A DNA stretch of 64,000 nucleotides. It comes from Streptomyces sp. NRRL WC-3605 (GTDB lineage Bacteria > Actinomycetota > Actinomycetes > Streptomycetales > Streptomycetaceae). Below are positions 31,853 to 41,790 of the stretch, piece after piece. The notes under the pieces were generated by a model. That model searched no databases. It saw only the letters and a list, made by a program, of their open reading frames with translations, and was not told the origin of the DNA. The stretch is taken from positions 1 through 64,000 of the forward strand of contig NZ_LLZN01000053.1 of assembly GCF_001509795.1 (NCBI RefSeq). The letters are read 5' to 3'. The translations under genes were made by a program, and so were the position numbers. Positions within the stretch are counted from its first letter, which is position 1. Each line of letters starts with the position of its first letter.

Positions 31853-34147
31853 CTACTTCGCCGGGGCCGGCTCCGGCTCGTTCTCGGCTCCGGCCTCGCC
31901 CGCGGGCGGCTCGTCGTCCGTCACCGGCGTCTTGACCGACTCCAGCAGCAGCTGGGCGACGTCGACGACCTGGATGGACTCCTTGGCCTTGCCCTCGTTC
32001 TTCTTGCCGTTGACCGAGTCGGTCAGCATGACGAGGCAGAACGGGCAGGCGGTGGAGACGATGTCCGGGTTGGTGGAGAGGGCCTCGTCGACGCGCTCGT
32101 TGTTGATGCGCTTGCCGATCCGCTCCTCCATCCACATCCGGGCACCACCGGCGCCGCAGCAGAAGCCGCGCTCCTTGTGGCGGTGCATCTCCTCGTTGCG
32201 CAGACCGGGGACGCTGGCGATGATCTCGCGCGGGGGCGTGTAGATCTTGTTGTGCCGGCCCAGGTAGCACGGGTCGTGGTAGGTGATGATGCCCTCGACC
32301 GGAGTGACCGGGATCAGCTTGCCCTCGTCCACCAGGTGCTGGAGCAGCTGGGTGTGGTGGACGACCTCGTAGTCGCCGCCGATCTGCGGGTACTCGTTGC
32401 CGATCGTGTTGAGGCAGTGCGGGCAGGTGGCGACGATCTTCTTCGCCGACTTGGGCTTCCTCGACTCGGGCGTCACGTTGCCCTCGTCGTCCATCTCTTC
32501 GCCGAACGCCATGTTCAGGGCCATGACGTTCTCCATGCCGAGCTCCTGGAACAGGGGCTCGTTGCCGAGGCGGCGGGCGGAGTCACCGGTGCACTTCTCG
32601 TCGCCGCCCATGATGGCGAACTTGACGCCCGCCATGTGCAGCAGCTCGGCGAAGGCCTTGGTGGTCTTCTTGGCCCGGTCCTCCAGGGCGCCGGCGCAGC
32701 CGACCCAGTACAGGTACTCGACCTCGGTGAGGTCCTCGATGTCCTTGCCGACGACCGGGACCTCGAAGTCGACCTCCTTGAGCCACTCCAGGCGCTGCTT
32801 CTTCGCCAGGCCCCAGGGGTTGCCCTTCTTCTCCAGGTTCTTGAGCATCGTGCCCGCCTCGGACGGGAACGCGGACTCGATCATCACCTGGTAGCGGCGC
32901 ATGTCGACGATGTGGTCGATGTGCTCGATGTCGACCGGGCACTGCTCGACGCAGGCGCCGCAGGTGGTGCAGGACCACAGGACGTCCGGGTCGATGACGC
33001 CGTTCTCCTCGGCGGTGCCGATCAGCGGGCGCTCGGCCTCCGCCAGCGCGGCCGCCGGGACGTCCTTGAGCTGCTCCTCGGAGGCCTTCTCCTCGCCCTC
33101 CATGGTCTTGCCGCCGCCCGCGAGCAGGTAGGGCGCCTTGGCGTGCGCGTGGTCGCGCAGCGACATGATCAGCAGCTTCGGGGAGAGCGGCTTGCCGGTG
33201 TTCCAGGCGGGGCACTGCGACTGGCAGCGGCCGCACTCGGTGCAGGTGGAGAAGTCCAGCAGGCCCTTCCAGGAGAACTGCTCGACCTGGGAGACGCCGA
33301 AGACGTCGTCCTCGCCGGGGTCGCCGAAGTCGATCGGCTTGCCGCCGGACGTCATCGCGGGCAGGGCGCCGAGCGCGGTCTCACCGGTGGCGTTGCGCTT
33401 GAACCAGATGTTCGGGAACGCCAGGAAGCGGTGCCAGGCGACACCCATGTTGGTGTTCAGCGAGACGACGATCATCCACACGAAGGACGTGCCGATCTTG
33501 ATCATCGCGACGAAGTAGACGAGGTTCTGCAGCGCGGTGACGCTCAGGCCCTTGAAGGCGAGCACCAGCGGGTACGAGGCGAAGTACCCGGCCTCGTAGC
33601 CGTCGACGTGGTGTAGCGCGCCCTCCAGGCCCCGCAGGACGTAGATGGCGAGGCCGATGGTGAGGATGACGTACTCGACGAAGTACGCCTGGCCCGCCTT
33701 GGAGCCGGCGAAGCGGGACTTGCGGCCCGGACGGGACGGCAGGCTCAGCAGCCGGATCACGATGAGCACGGCGATGCCGAGGATCGTCATCAGGCCGATG
33801 AACTCGATGTACATCTCGAACGGCAGGAACTCACCGATGACCGGCAGCGTCCAGTCGGCCTGGAAGAGCTGCCCGAACGCCTGGGCGAGGGTGGGCGGGA
33901 GCGTCAGGAAGCCGACCGCGACGAACCAGTGGGCGACGCCGACGATGCCCCAGCGGTTCATCCGGGTGTGGCCGAGGAACTCCTTCACGAGCGTGACGCT
34001 GCGCGCGTAGGGGTTGTCGGTGCGGCTGCCGGCCGGCACCGGCTGGCCGAGCTTGAAGTACCGGACGAACTGGCCGATGGCGCGTGCGAGCAGCGCAACG
34101 CCGACCACGGTCAGCACCAGCGACACGATGATCGCGGCGAGTTGCAT
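31853..34147 (-). CDS. Membrane Fe-S oxidoreductase (HdrD/GlpC-like)
   Basis: A 764-residue membrane protein. Five or so transmembrane segments in residues 1-250 (e.g. LAAIIVSLVLTVVGVALLA) resemble a cytochrome-b-type subunit. Two 4Fe-4S motifs follow, CTECGRCQSQCP and CTTCGACVEQCP, then two CCG domains (CPHCLNTIGNEYP, YHDPCYLGRHNK, GFCCGAGGARMW). Related to heterodisulfide-reductase-like and FadF/EtfD-type enzymes that pass electrons between flavoproteins and menaquinone, for example from fatty-acid oxidation. Monocistronic with its own terminator. An iron-box-like palindrome lies upstream. Confidence 0.9.
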   Translation of the reverse strand: MQLAAIIVSLVLTVVGVALLARAIGQFVRYFKLGQPVPAGSRTDNPYARSVTLVKEFLGHTRMNRWGIVGVAHWFVAVGFLTLPPTLAQAFGQLFQADWTLPVIGEFLPFEMYIEFIGLMTILGIAVLIVIRLLSLPSRPGRKSRFAGSKAGQAYFVEYVILTIGLAIYVLRGLEGALHHVDGYEAGYFASYPLVLAFKGLSVTALQNLVYFVAMIKIGTSFVWMIVVSLNTNMGVAWHRFLAFPNIWFKRNATGETALGALPAMTSGGKPIDFGDPGEDDVFGVSQVEQFSWKGLLDFSTCTECGRCQSQCPAWNTGKPLSPKLLIMSLRDHAHAKAPYLLAGGGKTMEGEEKASEEQLKDVPAAALAEAERPLIGTAEENGVIDPDVLWSCTTCGACVEQCPVDIEHIDHIVDMRRYQVMIESAFPSEAGTMLKNLEKKGNPWGLAKKQRLEWLKEVDFEVPVVGKDIEDLTEVEYLYWVGCAGALEDRAKKTTKAFAELLHMAGVKFAIMGGDEKCTGDSARRLGNEPLFQELGMENVMALNMAFGEEMDDEGNVTPESRKPKSAKKIVATCPHCLNTIGNEYPQIGGDYEVVHHTQLLQHLVDEGKLIPVTPVEGIITYHDPCYLGRHNKIYTPPREIIASVPGLRNEEMHRHKERGFCCGAGGARMWMEERIGKRINNERVDEALSTNPDIVSTACPFCLVMLTDSVNGKKNEGKAKESIQVVDVAQLLLESVKTPVTDDEPPAGEAGAENEPEPAPAK

Positions 34148-34295
34148 TTCGGGGCTCCTCGGGCCTGCGAGGGGGTGGTTCGAGGGGGTCCCTCGACATG
34201 ACTGGCGACATTACTAAGCGGTAACTTATGCAGTCCTCTGAGACTACCCGCATCCTCTGTCGCACTGTAGTCAGGGGTGGGGTGATCTGGGTCGC

Positions 34296-34309
34296 TGAGG
34301 CTTGCCTTA
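34296..34309. promoter_or_regulatory. Iron-box-like palindrome
   Basis: TGAGGCTTGCCTTA, an AGGC-TT-GCCT dyad like the core of actinobacterial DmdR/IdeR boxes, lies in the intergenic gap 148 bp upstream of the Fe-S oxidoreductase start. The flanks are not full consensus. Confidence 0.3.
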
Positions 34310-34352
34310 AGAACCGATCGTGTTATTCATCCCGAAATGGTATATACGGCAC

Positions 34353-34358
34353 TAATCT
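34353..34358 (+). promoter_or_regulatory. -10-like hexamer, leaderless start
   Basis: TAATCT ends 6 bases before the GTG start of the glycosyltransferase gene, with no Shine-Dalgarno. Confidence 0.5.
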
Positions 34359-34364
34359 GACTCC

Positions 34365-35429
34365 GTGCTCTACGGGATCACCGCCGCCACCACCGCCCTG
34401 CTGGTCACCGCCCTGCTGGCGGCGCTGCTCCGTCTGCCCGCTCTGCGGTTCGGCATTCTCGACCGGCGCCGGCAGCGCCCGCTGCCCCTGCTCGGCGGGG
34501 TGGCGGTCGCCCTGGTGACCTGCCTGGTCGCCGCCGCCGGCGAATGGACCGGATACGCCCCGCTGGGTTCGGAGATCATGCGGCTGCTGGTCGCCGCGGG
34601 CGCCGTCGCCCTGCTCGGCCTCGTCGCCGACGTACGGCGGGTCAAGGCGCGGTTCCTGGCCGGCGGCACGGCCGTCGCGGCGGCCTGCGTGGTGCCGTAC
34701 GGCGACACCGGGTTCCTGCTCGCGGTGCCGGCCGTCGCCTGGATCGTCCTGGTCTCCGTCGCCTTCAAGGCGCTGGACCACGCGGACGCGCTGGCCGGCA
34801 CGGTCGGGGTGCTCACCGCCTTCGGGGTCGGCGTCTGCGCGGCGGCCGAGGTCATGGACGAGCTGGCGGTGCTGCTGAGCGTGCTGGCCGCCGCCCTGAC
34901 CGGCTTCCTGCTGCCGAACTGGCACCCGGCGCGGATCGGGCTCGGTGCGACCGGCTCGCTGTTCGTCGGGTTCGTCCTGGCCTCGTCGCTGGTGATCACC
35001 CGGGCCGGGCACGACCCGGCCGTCAGCGGCGGGGTCCTCTACGCCCTCTCCGCGCTCGCCGTCACCGACGTGGCCCTGGTCGCCGTCTCCCGCCGGCTGG
35101 CCGGACGGCCGCTGCTGCGGGGCGCGCCGGACCATCTGGCCCACCGGCTGCGCCGCGTCGGTCTCACCCCGCAGGGCGCGACCGTCGCGCTGGGCGCCGC
35201 TGCCCTGCCCGGGGTCGTCGTCGGGGTCCTGGTGCACCTGGGCCGGCTCGGCGGGACGGCGGTGTGGTGGGTGGGGGCGGGCTCGGCCCTCGTCGTCCTC
35301 GGCCTCCTGCACATCAAGCCCTACGGCCCCAGGCGTCAACCGCGCGTGCCGGTGCAGGACTCCGTCCGTGCCTCCCGGCGTATGGAATCGTCGCAGGTAG
35401 GCGCGCGGTTGCGTGTAAGGAACGGATAA
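34365..35429 (+). CDS. MraY/WecA-family glycosyl-1-phosphate transferase
   Basis: A 354-residue integral membrane protein with about ten hydrophobic segments. Family signatures: DRRRQRPLPLLGGVAVAL at the first loop, LGLVADVRRVKARF (Asp motif), KALDHADALAGTVG (the NxxDGxDGLA motif in a divergent form) and NWHPARIGLGATGSLFVGF (the HxxxGDxGS region with changes). Such enzymes put a sugar phosphate on undecaprenyl phosphate. The divergent Asp-rich motifs make the substrate, and perhaps activity, uncertain. Leaderless start. Confidence 0.75.
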   Translation: MLYGITAATTALLVTALLAALLRLPALRFGILDRRRQRPLPLLGGVAVALVTCLVAAAGEWTGYAPLGSEIMRLLVAAGAVALLGLVADVRRVKARFLAGGTAVAAACVVPYGDTGFLLAVPAVAWIVLVSVAFKALDHADALAGTVGVLTAFGVGVCAAAEVMDELAVLLSVLAAALTGFLLPNWHPARIGLGATGSLFVGFVLASSLVITRAGHDPAVSGGVLYALSALAVTDVALVAVSRRLAGRPLLRGAPDHLAHRLRRVGLTPQGATVALGAAALPGVVVGVLVHLGRLGGTAVWWVGAGSALVVLGLLHIKPYGPRRQPRVPVQDSVRASRRMESSQVGARLRVRNG

Positions 35430-35431
35430 GA

Positions 35432-35452
35432 CTTGAGTGAGGTCGACTCAGC
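35432..35452. promoter_or_regulatory. HAIR operator 1 (imperfect)
   Basis: CTTGAGT-N7-ACTCAGC, two mismatches in the right arm. First HspR site upstream of dnaK. Confidence 0.8.
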
Positions 35453-35456
35453 TCTG

Positions 35457-35486
35457 TTGACCCGTCGCGCGCCGTCATGCACACTT
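35457..35486 (+). promoter_or_regulatory. dnaK promoter
   Basis: TTGACC, 18 bases, ACACTT. Lies between the two HAIR sites, and the -10 overlaps the second, explaining HspR repression. Confidence 0.7.
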
Positions 35487-35504
35487 GAGTCCGTTCCACT
35501 CAAG
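35484..35504. promoter_or_regulatory. HAIR operator 2 (perfect)
   Basis: CTTGAGT-N7-ACTCAAG, the consensus HspR binding site, directly upstream of the dnaK RBS. Confidence 0.92.
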
Positions 35505-35523
35505 TCAGCTGGAGGAATCAACC

Positions 35524-37368
35524 ATGGCACGTGCGGTCGGCATCGACCTGGGCACGACTAACTCCGTCGTCAGCGTTCTGGAGGGCGGCGAGCCCACCGT
35601 CATCACCAACGCCGAGGGTGCCAGGACCACGCCGTCCGTCGTCGCCTTCGCCAAGAACGGCGAGGTGCTGGTCGGCGAGGTGGCCAAGCGCCAGGCGGTG
35701 ACCAACGTGGACCGGACCATCCGGTCCGTGAAGCGTCACATGGGCACCGACTGGAAGACGGAGCTGGACGGGAAGCCCTTCAATCCGCAGCAGATGTCCG
35801 CCTTCATCCTGCAGAAGCTGAAGCGGGACGCGGAGTCCTACCTGGGCGAGAAGGTCACGGACGCGGTCATCACCGTCCCGGCCTACTTCAACGACTCCGA
35901 GCGCCAGGCGACGAAGGAGGCCGGCGAGATCGCCGGTCTGAACGTCCTGCGCATCGTCAACGAGCCCACCGCGGCGGCGCTCGCGTACGGCCTCGACAAG
36001 GACGACCAGACGATCCTCGTCTTCGACCTCGGTGGCGGCACCTTCGACGTGTCCCTCCTGGAGATCGGCGACGGCGTCGTCGAGGTGAAGGCCACCAACG
36101 GTGACAACCACCTCGGTGGTGACGACTGGGACCAGCGCGTCGTCGACTACCTGGTCAAGCAGTTCCAGTCCGGTCACGGCGTGGACCTGTCCAAGGACAA
36201 GATGGCCCTCCAGCGCCTGCGCGAGGCGGCGGAGAAGGCCAAGATCGAGCTGTCCTCGTCCACCGAGACCTCGATCAACCTGCCCTACATCACCGCCTCC
36301 GCGGAAGGCCCCCTGCACCTGGACGAGAAGCTCACCCGGGCTCAGTTCCAGCAGCTGACGGCCGACCTGCTGGAGCGCTGCAAGACCCCGTTCTTCAACG
36401 TCATGAAGGACGCCGGCGTCTCCATCAACGAGATCGACCACGTCGTCCTCGTCGGTGGCTCCACCCGTATGCCCGCCGTCGCCGAGCTCGTCAAGGAGCT
36501 GACCGGCGGCAAGGAGGCCAACAAGGGCGTGAACCCGGACGAGGTCGTCGCCATCGGCGCCTCGCTCCAGGCCGGTGTCCTCAAGGGTGAGGTCAAGGAC
36601 GTCCTGCTCCTCGACGTGACCCCGCTGTCCCTCGGTATCGAGACCAAGGGCGGCATCATGACCAAGCTCATCGAGCGCAACACCACGATCCCGACCAAGC
36701 GGTCCGAGATCTTCACGACGGCCGAGGACAACCAGCCGTCCGTGCAGATCCAGGTCTACCAGGGCGAGCGCGAGATCGCGGCGTACAACAAGAAGCTCGG
36801 GATGTTCGAGCTGACCGGTCTGCCCCCGGCGCCCCGCGGCGTCCCGCAGATCGAGGTGTCCTTCGACATCGACGCCAACGGCATCATGCACGTGACCGCC
36901 AAGGACCTGGGCACGGGCAAGGAGCAGAAGATGACCGTCACCGGCGGCTCCTCGCTGCCGAAGGACGAGGTCAACCGGATGCGCGAAGAGGCCGAGAAGT
37001 ACGCGGAGGAGGACCACGCCCGCCGCGAGGCCGCCGAGACCCGCAACCAGGGCGAGCAGCTCGTCTACCAGACGGAGAAGTTCCTCAAGGACAACGAGGA
37101 CAAGGTCCCGGCCGAGGTCAAGACCGAGGTCGAGTCCGCCGTCGAGGAGCTGAAGACCGCGCTCAAGGGCGAGGACACCGCGCAGATCCGCACGGCCACC
37201 GAGAAGGTCGCCGCGGTCTCCCAGAAGGTCGGCCAGGCCATGTACGCCGACGCCCAGGCCGCCGGTGCCGGCGCCGAGGGTGCCGAGGCCGGTGGCGCGA
37301 AGGCCGCCGACGACGACGTGGTGGACGCCGAGATCGTGGACGACGAGCGCAAGGACGGTGCGGCGTAA
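35524..37368 (+). CDS. dnaK: Chaperone DnaK (Hsp70)
   Basis: A 614-residue ATP-dependent chaperone. Nucleotide-binding domain motifs [13 protein letters not shown] at the start, [19 protein letters not shown] and [13 protein letters not shown]; the substrate-binding domain starts near residue 355 ([19 protein letters not shown]) and the C-terminus ends in an acidic, Ala/Gly-rich tail ([16 protein letters not shown]). GGAGGA lies 8 bases before ATG 35524. First gene of the dnaK-grpE-dnaJ-hspR operon. Besides folding, DnaK acts as corepressor with HspR in Streptomyces. Confidence 0.99.
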   Translation: MARAVGIDLGTTNSVVSVLEGGEPTVITNAEGARTTPSVVAFAKNGEVLVGEVAKRQAVTNVDRTIRSVKRHMGTDWKTELDGKPFNPQQMSAFILQKLKRDAESYLGEKVTDAVITVPAYFNDSERQATKEAGEIAGLNVLRIVNEPTAAALAYGLDKDDQTILVFDLGGGTFDVSLLEIGDGVVEVKATNGDNHLGGDDWDQRVVDYLVKQFQSGHGVDLSKDKMALQRLREAAEKAKIELSSSTETSINLPYITASAEGPLHLDEKLTRAQFQQLTADLLERCKTPFFNVMKDAGVSINEIDHVVLVGGSTRMPAVAELVKELTGGKEANKGVNPDEVVAIGASLQAGVLKGEVKDVLLLDVTPLSLGIETKGGIMTKLIERNTTIPTKRSEIFTTAEDNQPSVQIQVYQGEREIAAYNKKLGMFELTGLPPAPRGVPQIEVSFDIDANGIMHVTAKDLGTGKEQKMTVTGGSSLPKDEVNRMREEAEKYAEEDHARREAAETRNQGEQLVYQTEKFLKDNEDKVPAEVKTEVESAVEELKTALKGEDTAQIRTATEKVAAVSQKVGQAMYADAQAAGAGAEGAEAGGAKAADDDVVDAEIVDDERKDGAA

Positions 37369-38021
37369 TGACGGAGGAGACCCCGGGCTTCGACGAGAAG
37401 CCCGACGTCCCCTCCGGCGCCACCCCTGACGACGCCGAGCCGAAGGCCGCGACCTCGCAGAACAGCGAGGGGACGGCCCCGGCCGGGGACGGACACGCAG
37501 ACCCGGGTCTGGTGGCCCAGCTGGACCAGGTGCGCACCGCGCTCGGCGAGCGCACCGCGGACCTCCAGCGCCTCCAGGCCGAGTACCAGAACTACCGCCG
37601 CCGCGTGGAGCGGGACCGGATCACGGTCAAGGAGATCGCCGTCGCGAACCTCCTGACCGAGCTCCTTCCCGTGCTCGACGACATCGGCCGCGCGCGGGAG
37701 CACGGCGAGCTCGTCGGCGGATTCAAGTCCGTCGCGGAGTCGCTGGAGACCGTCGCGGCGAAGATGGGCCTCCAGCAGTTCGGCAAGGAGGGCGAGCCCT
37801 TCGACCCGACGATCCACGAGGCGCTGATGCACAGCTACGCGCCTGACGTCACCGAGACGACCTGCGTCGCGATCCTCCAGCCGGGGTACCGCATCGGCGA
37901 GCGCACCATCCGCCCCGCGCGGGTGGCCGTCGCCGAGCCCCAGCCGGGCGCGCAGACCGTCAAGGAGGAGTCCGCGGAGGCGGCCGACGACAAGGAGAGC
38001 GGTGGCCCGGACGAGGGCTGA
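37368..38021 (+). CDS. grpE: Nucleotide exchange factor GrpE
   Basis: A 217-residue protein; the ATG overlaps the dnaK TAA by one base (TAATG). Residues 1-45 are a disordered acidic tail, then a long coiled coil (ALGERTADLQRLQAEYQNYR), then the beta-wing head domain (FDPTIHEALMHSYAPDVTET, VATILQPGYRIGERTIRPARV with small variations). It releases ADP from DnaK and senses temperature. Cotranscribed with dnaK. Confidence 0.97.
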   Translation: MTEETPGFDEKPDVPSGATPDDAEPKAATSQNSEGTAPAGDGHADPGLVAQLDQVRTALGERTADLQRLQAEYQNYRRRVERDRITVKEIAVANLLTELLPVLDDIGRAREHGELVGGFKSVAESLETVAAKMGLQQFGKEGEPFDPTIHEALMHSYAPDVTETTCVAILQPGYRIGERTIRPARVAVAEPQPGAQTVKEESAEAADDKESGGPDEG

Positions 38022-38054
38022 CGTTGAACCCATGAGGAAGGAGGGACGTCGAGG

Positions 38055-39233
38055 ATGAGCACCAAGGACTTCATCGAGAAGGACTACTACAAGGTCCTCG
38101 GCGTCCCCAAGGACGCCACCGAGGCCGAGATCAAGAAGGCGTACCGGAAGCTCGCCCGCGAGTTCCACCCGGACGCCAACAAGGGCAACGTCAAGGCGGA
38201 GGAGCGGTTCAAGGAGATCTCCGAGGCGAACGACGTCCTCGGCGACCCCAAGAAGCGCAAGGAGTACGACGAGGCCCGCGCCCTGTTCGGCAACGGCGGC
38301 TTCCGCCCCGGCCCGGGCGGTGCGGGCGGCTCCTTCAACTTCGACCTGGGCGACCTCTTCGGAGGCGCCCAGGGCGGCCAGGGTGGAGCCGGCGGCTTCG
38401 GCGGCGGGCTGGGTGACGTCTTCGGGGGCCTGTTCAACCGCGGCGGCACGGGCACGACCCGGACCCAGCCGCGGCGCGGCCAGGACATCGACACCGAGGT
38501 CAGCCTCAGCTTCACCGAGGCGATCGAGGGCGCGACGGTCCCCCTGCGGATGTCCTCCCAGTCGCCGTGCAAGGCGTGTGCGGGCACCGGCGACAAGAAC
38601 GGCACACCGCGCGTGTGCCCGACCTGCGTCGGCACCGGCCAGGTGGCCCGCGGCTCGGGCGGCGGCTTCTCGCTGACCGACCCGTGCCCGGACTGCAAGG
38701 GCCGCGGCCTCATCGCCGAGCACCCCTGCGCGGAGTGCAAGGGCAGCGGCCGGGCCAAGTCGTCCCGGACGATGCAGGTCCGCATCCCCGCCGGGGTGTC
38801 CGACGGGCAGCGCATCCGGCTGCGCGGCAAGGGCGCGCCCGGCGAGCGGGGCGGCCCCGCCGGCGACCTGTACGTCACCGTCCACGTCGACACGCACCCG
38901 GTCTTCGGGCGCAAGGACGACAACCTGACGGTGACCGTCCCCGTGACCTTCGCGGAGGCGGCGCTCGGCGGGGAGGTCAGGGTACCGACCCTGGGCGGAC
39001 CCGCCGTGACCCTGAAGCTGCCGCCGGGCACGCCCAACGGCCGCACCATGCGGGCGCGGGGCAAGGGCGCGGTCCGCAAGGACGGCACCCGCGGGGACCT
39101 CCTGGTCACCGTCGAGGTGAGTGTCCCGAAGGACGTGACGGGGAAGGCTCGTGAAGCGCTGGAGGCGTATCGCGAGGCGACCGCGGGCGAGGACCCGCGG
39201 GCGGAGCTGTTCCAGGCCGCGAAGGGAGCATGA
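38055..39233 (+). CDS. dnaJ: Co-chaperone DnaJ (DnaJ1)
   Basis: A 392-residue Hsp40. J domain with the HPD motif at EFHPDANKGNVKAEERF; Gly/Phe-rich linker (GGFGGGLGDVFGGLFNRGG); four CxxCxGxG zinc repeats (CKACAGTGDKNG, CPTCVGTGQV, CPDCKGRGLI, CAECKGSGRA); C-terminal substrate-binding beta-domains. GGAGGGACGTCGAGG precedes the ATG. It stimulates DnaK ATPase activity and delivers substrates. Confidence 0.98.
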   Translation: MSTKDFIEKDYYKVLGVPKDATEAEIKKAYRKLAREFHPDANKGNVKAEERFKEISEANDVLGDPKKRKEYDEARALFGNGGFRPGPGGAGGSFNFDLGDLFGGAQGGQGGAGGFGGGLGDVFGGLFNRGGTGTTRTQPRRGQDIDTEVSLSFTEAIEGATVPLRMSSQSPCKACAGTGDKNGTPRVCPTCVGTGQVARGSGGGFSLTDPCPDCKGRGLIAEHPCAECKGSGRAKSSRTMQVRIPAGVSDGQRIRLRGKGAPGERGGPAGDLYVTVHVDTHPVFGRKDDNLTVTVPVTFAEAALGGEVRVPTLGGPAVTLKLPPGTPNGRTMRARGKGAVRKDGTRGDLLVTVEVSVPKDVTGKAREALEAYREATAGEDPRAELFQAAKGA

Positions 39234-39685
39234 GTCAGATGGACGGTCGTCGGCGCAACCCGTATGAACTGACCGAGGAGACCCCGGTCTACGTCATCTC
39301 GGTGGCGGCCCAGCTGTCCGGCCTGCACCCGCAGACCCTCCGTCAGTACGACCGCCTCGGCCTGGTCTCCCCGGACCGCACGCCCGGGCGGGGCCGGCGC
39401 TACTCGGCCCGCGACATCGAACTGCTCCGGCAGGTGCAGCAGCTGTCGCAGGACGAGGGCATCAACCTGGCCGGCATCAAGCGCATCATCGAACTGGAGA
39501 ACCAGGTCGCCGCGCTCCAGTCCCGCGTCGCCGAACTGCAGGCGGCCCTGGACGGAGCGGCGGCGGCGATGCAGCAGCGCGAGGCGGCGGTGCACGCCTC
39601 GTACCGCCGCGACCTGGTCCCGTACCAGGAGGTCCAGCAGACCAGCGCCCTGGTCGTCTGGCGCCCGAAGCGCGCCAAGGACTAG
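39230..39685 (+). CDS. hspR: Heat-shock repressor HspR (MerR family)
   Basis: A 151-residue repressor that starts at an ATG overlapping the dnaJ stop (ATGA). The MerR-type winged helix is VYVISVAAQLSGLHPQTLRQ to RYSARDIELLRQVQQL, followed by a coiled coil (ELENQVAALQSRVAELQAAL). It binds HAIR sites of this operon and of clpB, both visible in this window, with DnaK as corepressor, so the operon regulates itself. Confidence 0.97.
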   Translation: MSQMDGRRRNPYELTEETPVYVISVAAQLSGLHPQTLRQYDRLGLVSPDRTPGRGRRYSARDIELLRQVQQLSQDEGINLAGIKRIIELENQVAALQSRVAELQAALDGAAAAMQQREAAVHASYRRDLVPYQEVQQTSALVVWRPKRAKD

Positions 39686-39699
39686 AACGCGACGCACAC

Positions 39700-39743
39700 C
39701 ACACGAAAGGGGCCCGGAGATCCTCTCCGGGCCCCTTCGTGTG
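39700..39743. terminator. Bidirectional terminator hspR / secreted protein
   Basis: A long, nearly perfect stem (AAGGGGCCCGGAGA with TCTCCGGGCCCCTT, extended by CACACGA/TCGTGTG) between convergent genes. Confidence 0.85.
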
Positions 39744-39785
39744 GGCTACGGCGTCACTCGTTCCGTCCGGTCCGTTCTCGGGCGG

Positions 39786-41498
39786 TCACTGGGCGGGGGC
39801 CGTGATGGCGTAGTCGCCCGTGGGGAGGGACTCCGTGCCGTCGGCGGCGACGGCGGTGACCCAGTAGTAGGACGTCGTGCCGCGCGCGGCGCCGGTGTCG
39901 AAGTACTCCGTGGCGCCCGGTGCGGCGTCGTCGATGCGCTCGTAGGCCGAGGTGCCGGGGTTCCAGCGGTAGATGCGGTACCCGGCCGCCTGCTCGGGGG
40001 CGTCCTCGCCGAGGCCGTGCCAGCTGAGCCGGTTGCCCTCGTCGCCCTCGGCGCCCGCCGCCTCGAGGGTGAGCGGGGAGCCCTCGGGCGTCTCGACGGA
40101 GGGTGTGGTGTCCAGTTCCGTCGCCACCACGATCTGGGCGTCACCGGTCCACTGGAAGGCGGAGTTGCCGGCGTCGTCGACCGCGTCGACGATGAAGCAG
40201 GACTCCTCGCCGTCCGGGAGCGTGGTGTACGCGTACGACGTCGTGTCGGCGGAGACGTAGTACCCCGGGTAGAGGGAGCACACCTTCTCCTCCTCGTCGC
40301 CCCAGAGTTCGCCCCGGCGTACGACGTAGCTCCGGAGGTCGGGCGTCGGGTTGGCGTCCCAGTGCACCTCGAAGCCGTACGCGGTCGGTGTGACGGTGAC
40401 CCCGGTGACCAGCGACGGCGGCGTCTCGTCGCGGCGACGGCCGCTGATGGAGGAGGAGCGGGCCGACTCGTTGCCGGCGGCGTCCAGGGACGTGACCCGG
40501 TAGTGGTACGTGGTGCCCTCGACGGCGGTTGTGTCGAGGTAGGAGACCTGGGTGGTGGTGCCGACCCTGGTGTACGTGCCGTCGGCGCTCGCGGACCGGT
40601 AGACCCGGTACGACGTGGCCTCGGCGGCGGCCTTCCAGCCGACCCGCAGGCCCTTCTCCTCGGACGCGGTGGTCAGTTCGGTGGGCGCGGCCGGTGCGGT
40701 CCGGTCGACGGTCGTCACCGGCTGGTCCGTCGTGCCCGTGCCGACGTTGCCCGCCTTGTCCTTGGCGCGGATCTCGTAGTAGTACGTCGCGCCCGTCTTC
40801 GGGAGGGTGGTGTCCGTGTAGGAGGTGGACGTGGTCGTCGCGAGGGGTGTGGTGCCGAACGAGGCGCCCTTCAGGCGGCGATAGACGCGGTAGCCGGCGA
40901 GGTCCATCTCCTTGTTGGGGGTCCAGGTGAGTCCGGCCTTGCCGGTGGTGGTGTCGTAGGTGGCTCTGGCGCCGGTGGGGGCGAGGGGTTTGGTCGTGTC
41001 GACGGTGGTGGTGCGGGGGGTGTAGGTGAACTTCACCTTGGCGCTGCCGGTCCAGTTGACGTAGTCGACGCGCAGGGTGTGCTTGCCCGAGGGGATCGTC
41101 AGATTCAGCGTCTTGGAGACCGTGGTGGAGGTGTTCTTCCACAGGTCGATCTTGCGGGTGCCGTCGAGGCGGACGCGGATGCCGTCGAGGGCGGAGGCGG
41201 TGAGGGTAAAGGGGCCTCCGGAGCCGAAGTCGCGGGTGACGCTCCAGCGGACGCCGAAGTTGTCCTTGGGCAGTCCGCTGAGGGGTGCGCCGGACCAGCT
41301 CTGGTCGATGGCGCTGTCGCAGTCGGTCTTCTTCGGTGTCCCGGAGAACGTGGTGTTCGCGAAGAACTCCCGTTTGAAGACCGGCGACGTACAGGACACC
41401 GCCGCCGACGCGGGGGTGACCGTGGTGAGCAGGGTGCCCGCGGTGGCGAGCGCGACCGTCGTAGCGGCGGCGGCGGTCGCGCGTCTGGCTGGGTTCAT
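39786..41498 (-). CDS. Secreted PA14 / fibronectin-III protein
   Basis: A 570-residue exported protein. Sec signal TTVALATAGTLLTTVTPASA at the N-terminus. Residues 35-150 are PA14-like (FFANTTFSGTPKKTDCDSAI, HTLRVDYVNWTGSAKVKFTY). Four or five fibronectin type III domains follow, each with TSYRVYRSAS- or AGYRVYRRL-type strands (starting near residues 163, 255, 345, 450). No catalytic domain is seen. The likely role is carbohydrate or surface binding. AGAGGATCGA precedes ATG 41498. Monocistronic. Confidence 0.85.
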   Translation of the reverse strand: MNPARRATAAAATTVALATAGTLLTTVTPASAAVSCTSPVFKREFFANTTFSGTPKKTDCDSAIDQSWSGAPLSGLPKDNFGVRWSVTRDFGSGGPFTLTASALDGIRVRLDGTRKIDLWKNTSTTVSKTLNLTIPSGKHTLRVDYVNWTGSAKVKFTYTPRTTTVDTTKPLAPTGARATYDTTTGKAGLTWTPNKEMDLAGYRVYRRLKGASFGTTPLATTTSTSYTDTTLPKTGATYYYEIRAKDKAGNVGTGTTDQPVTTVDRTAPAAPTELTTASEEKGLRVGWKAAAEATSYRVYRSASADGTYTRVGTTTQVSYLDTTAVEGTTYHYRVTSLDAAGNESARSSSISGRRRDETPPSLVTGVTVTPTAYGFEVHWDANPTPDLRSYVVRRGELWGDEEEKVCSLYPGYYVSADTTSYAYTTLPDGEESCFIVDAVDDAGNSAFQWTGDAQIVVATELDTTPSVETPEGSPLTLEAAGAEGDEGNRLSWHGLGEDAPEQAAGYRIYRWNPGTSAYERIDDAAPGATEYFDTGAARGTTSYYWVTAVAADGTESLPTGDYAITAPAQ

Positions 41499-41790
41499 TC
41501 GATCCTCTGGTCGAGTACGGGACGGCGGTGCGAGCCGTCCTGAACAGGACTCATCACGAACGGGGTTGGTTGTACGGATTCCGCTACGCCGTCCGGCAGG
41601 CCCCCGAGTGGGGTTCGGTGGAGGGGGTGTAACTGGTGATCTGCGAAGTTCCGCAATGTCTTTACATGATCGACGGAGCGTAGTGTTGCGCACTCGTTAA
41701 GTGGTTCCGCTTGACGGTGGGGGGCGTCGGCGCGTTGTCTTTTCAGACATTGGGGCGCAATGGCGCGCCCGTGTCCCGAAGGCACCAGAA

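Noticed and set aside
36000..37200. Additional HAIR-like CTTGAGT words inside coding regions
   Set aside because: Single half sites without the correctly spaced partner; not operators.
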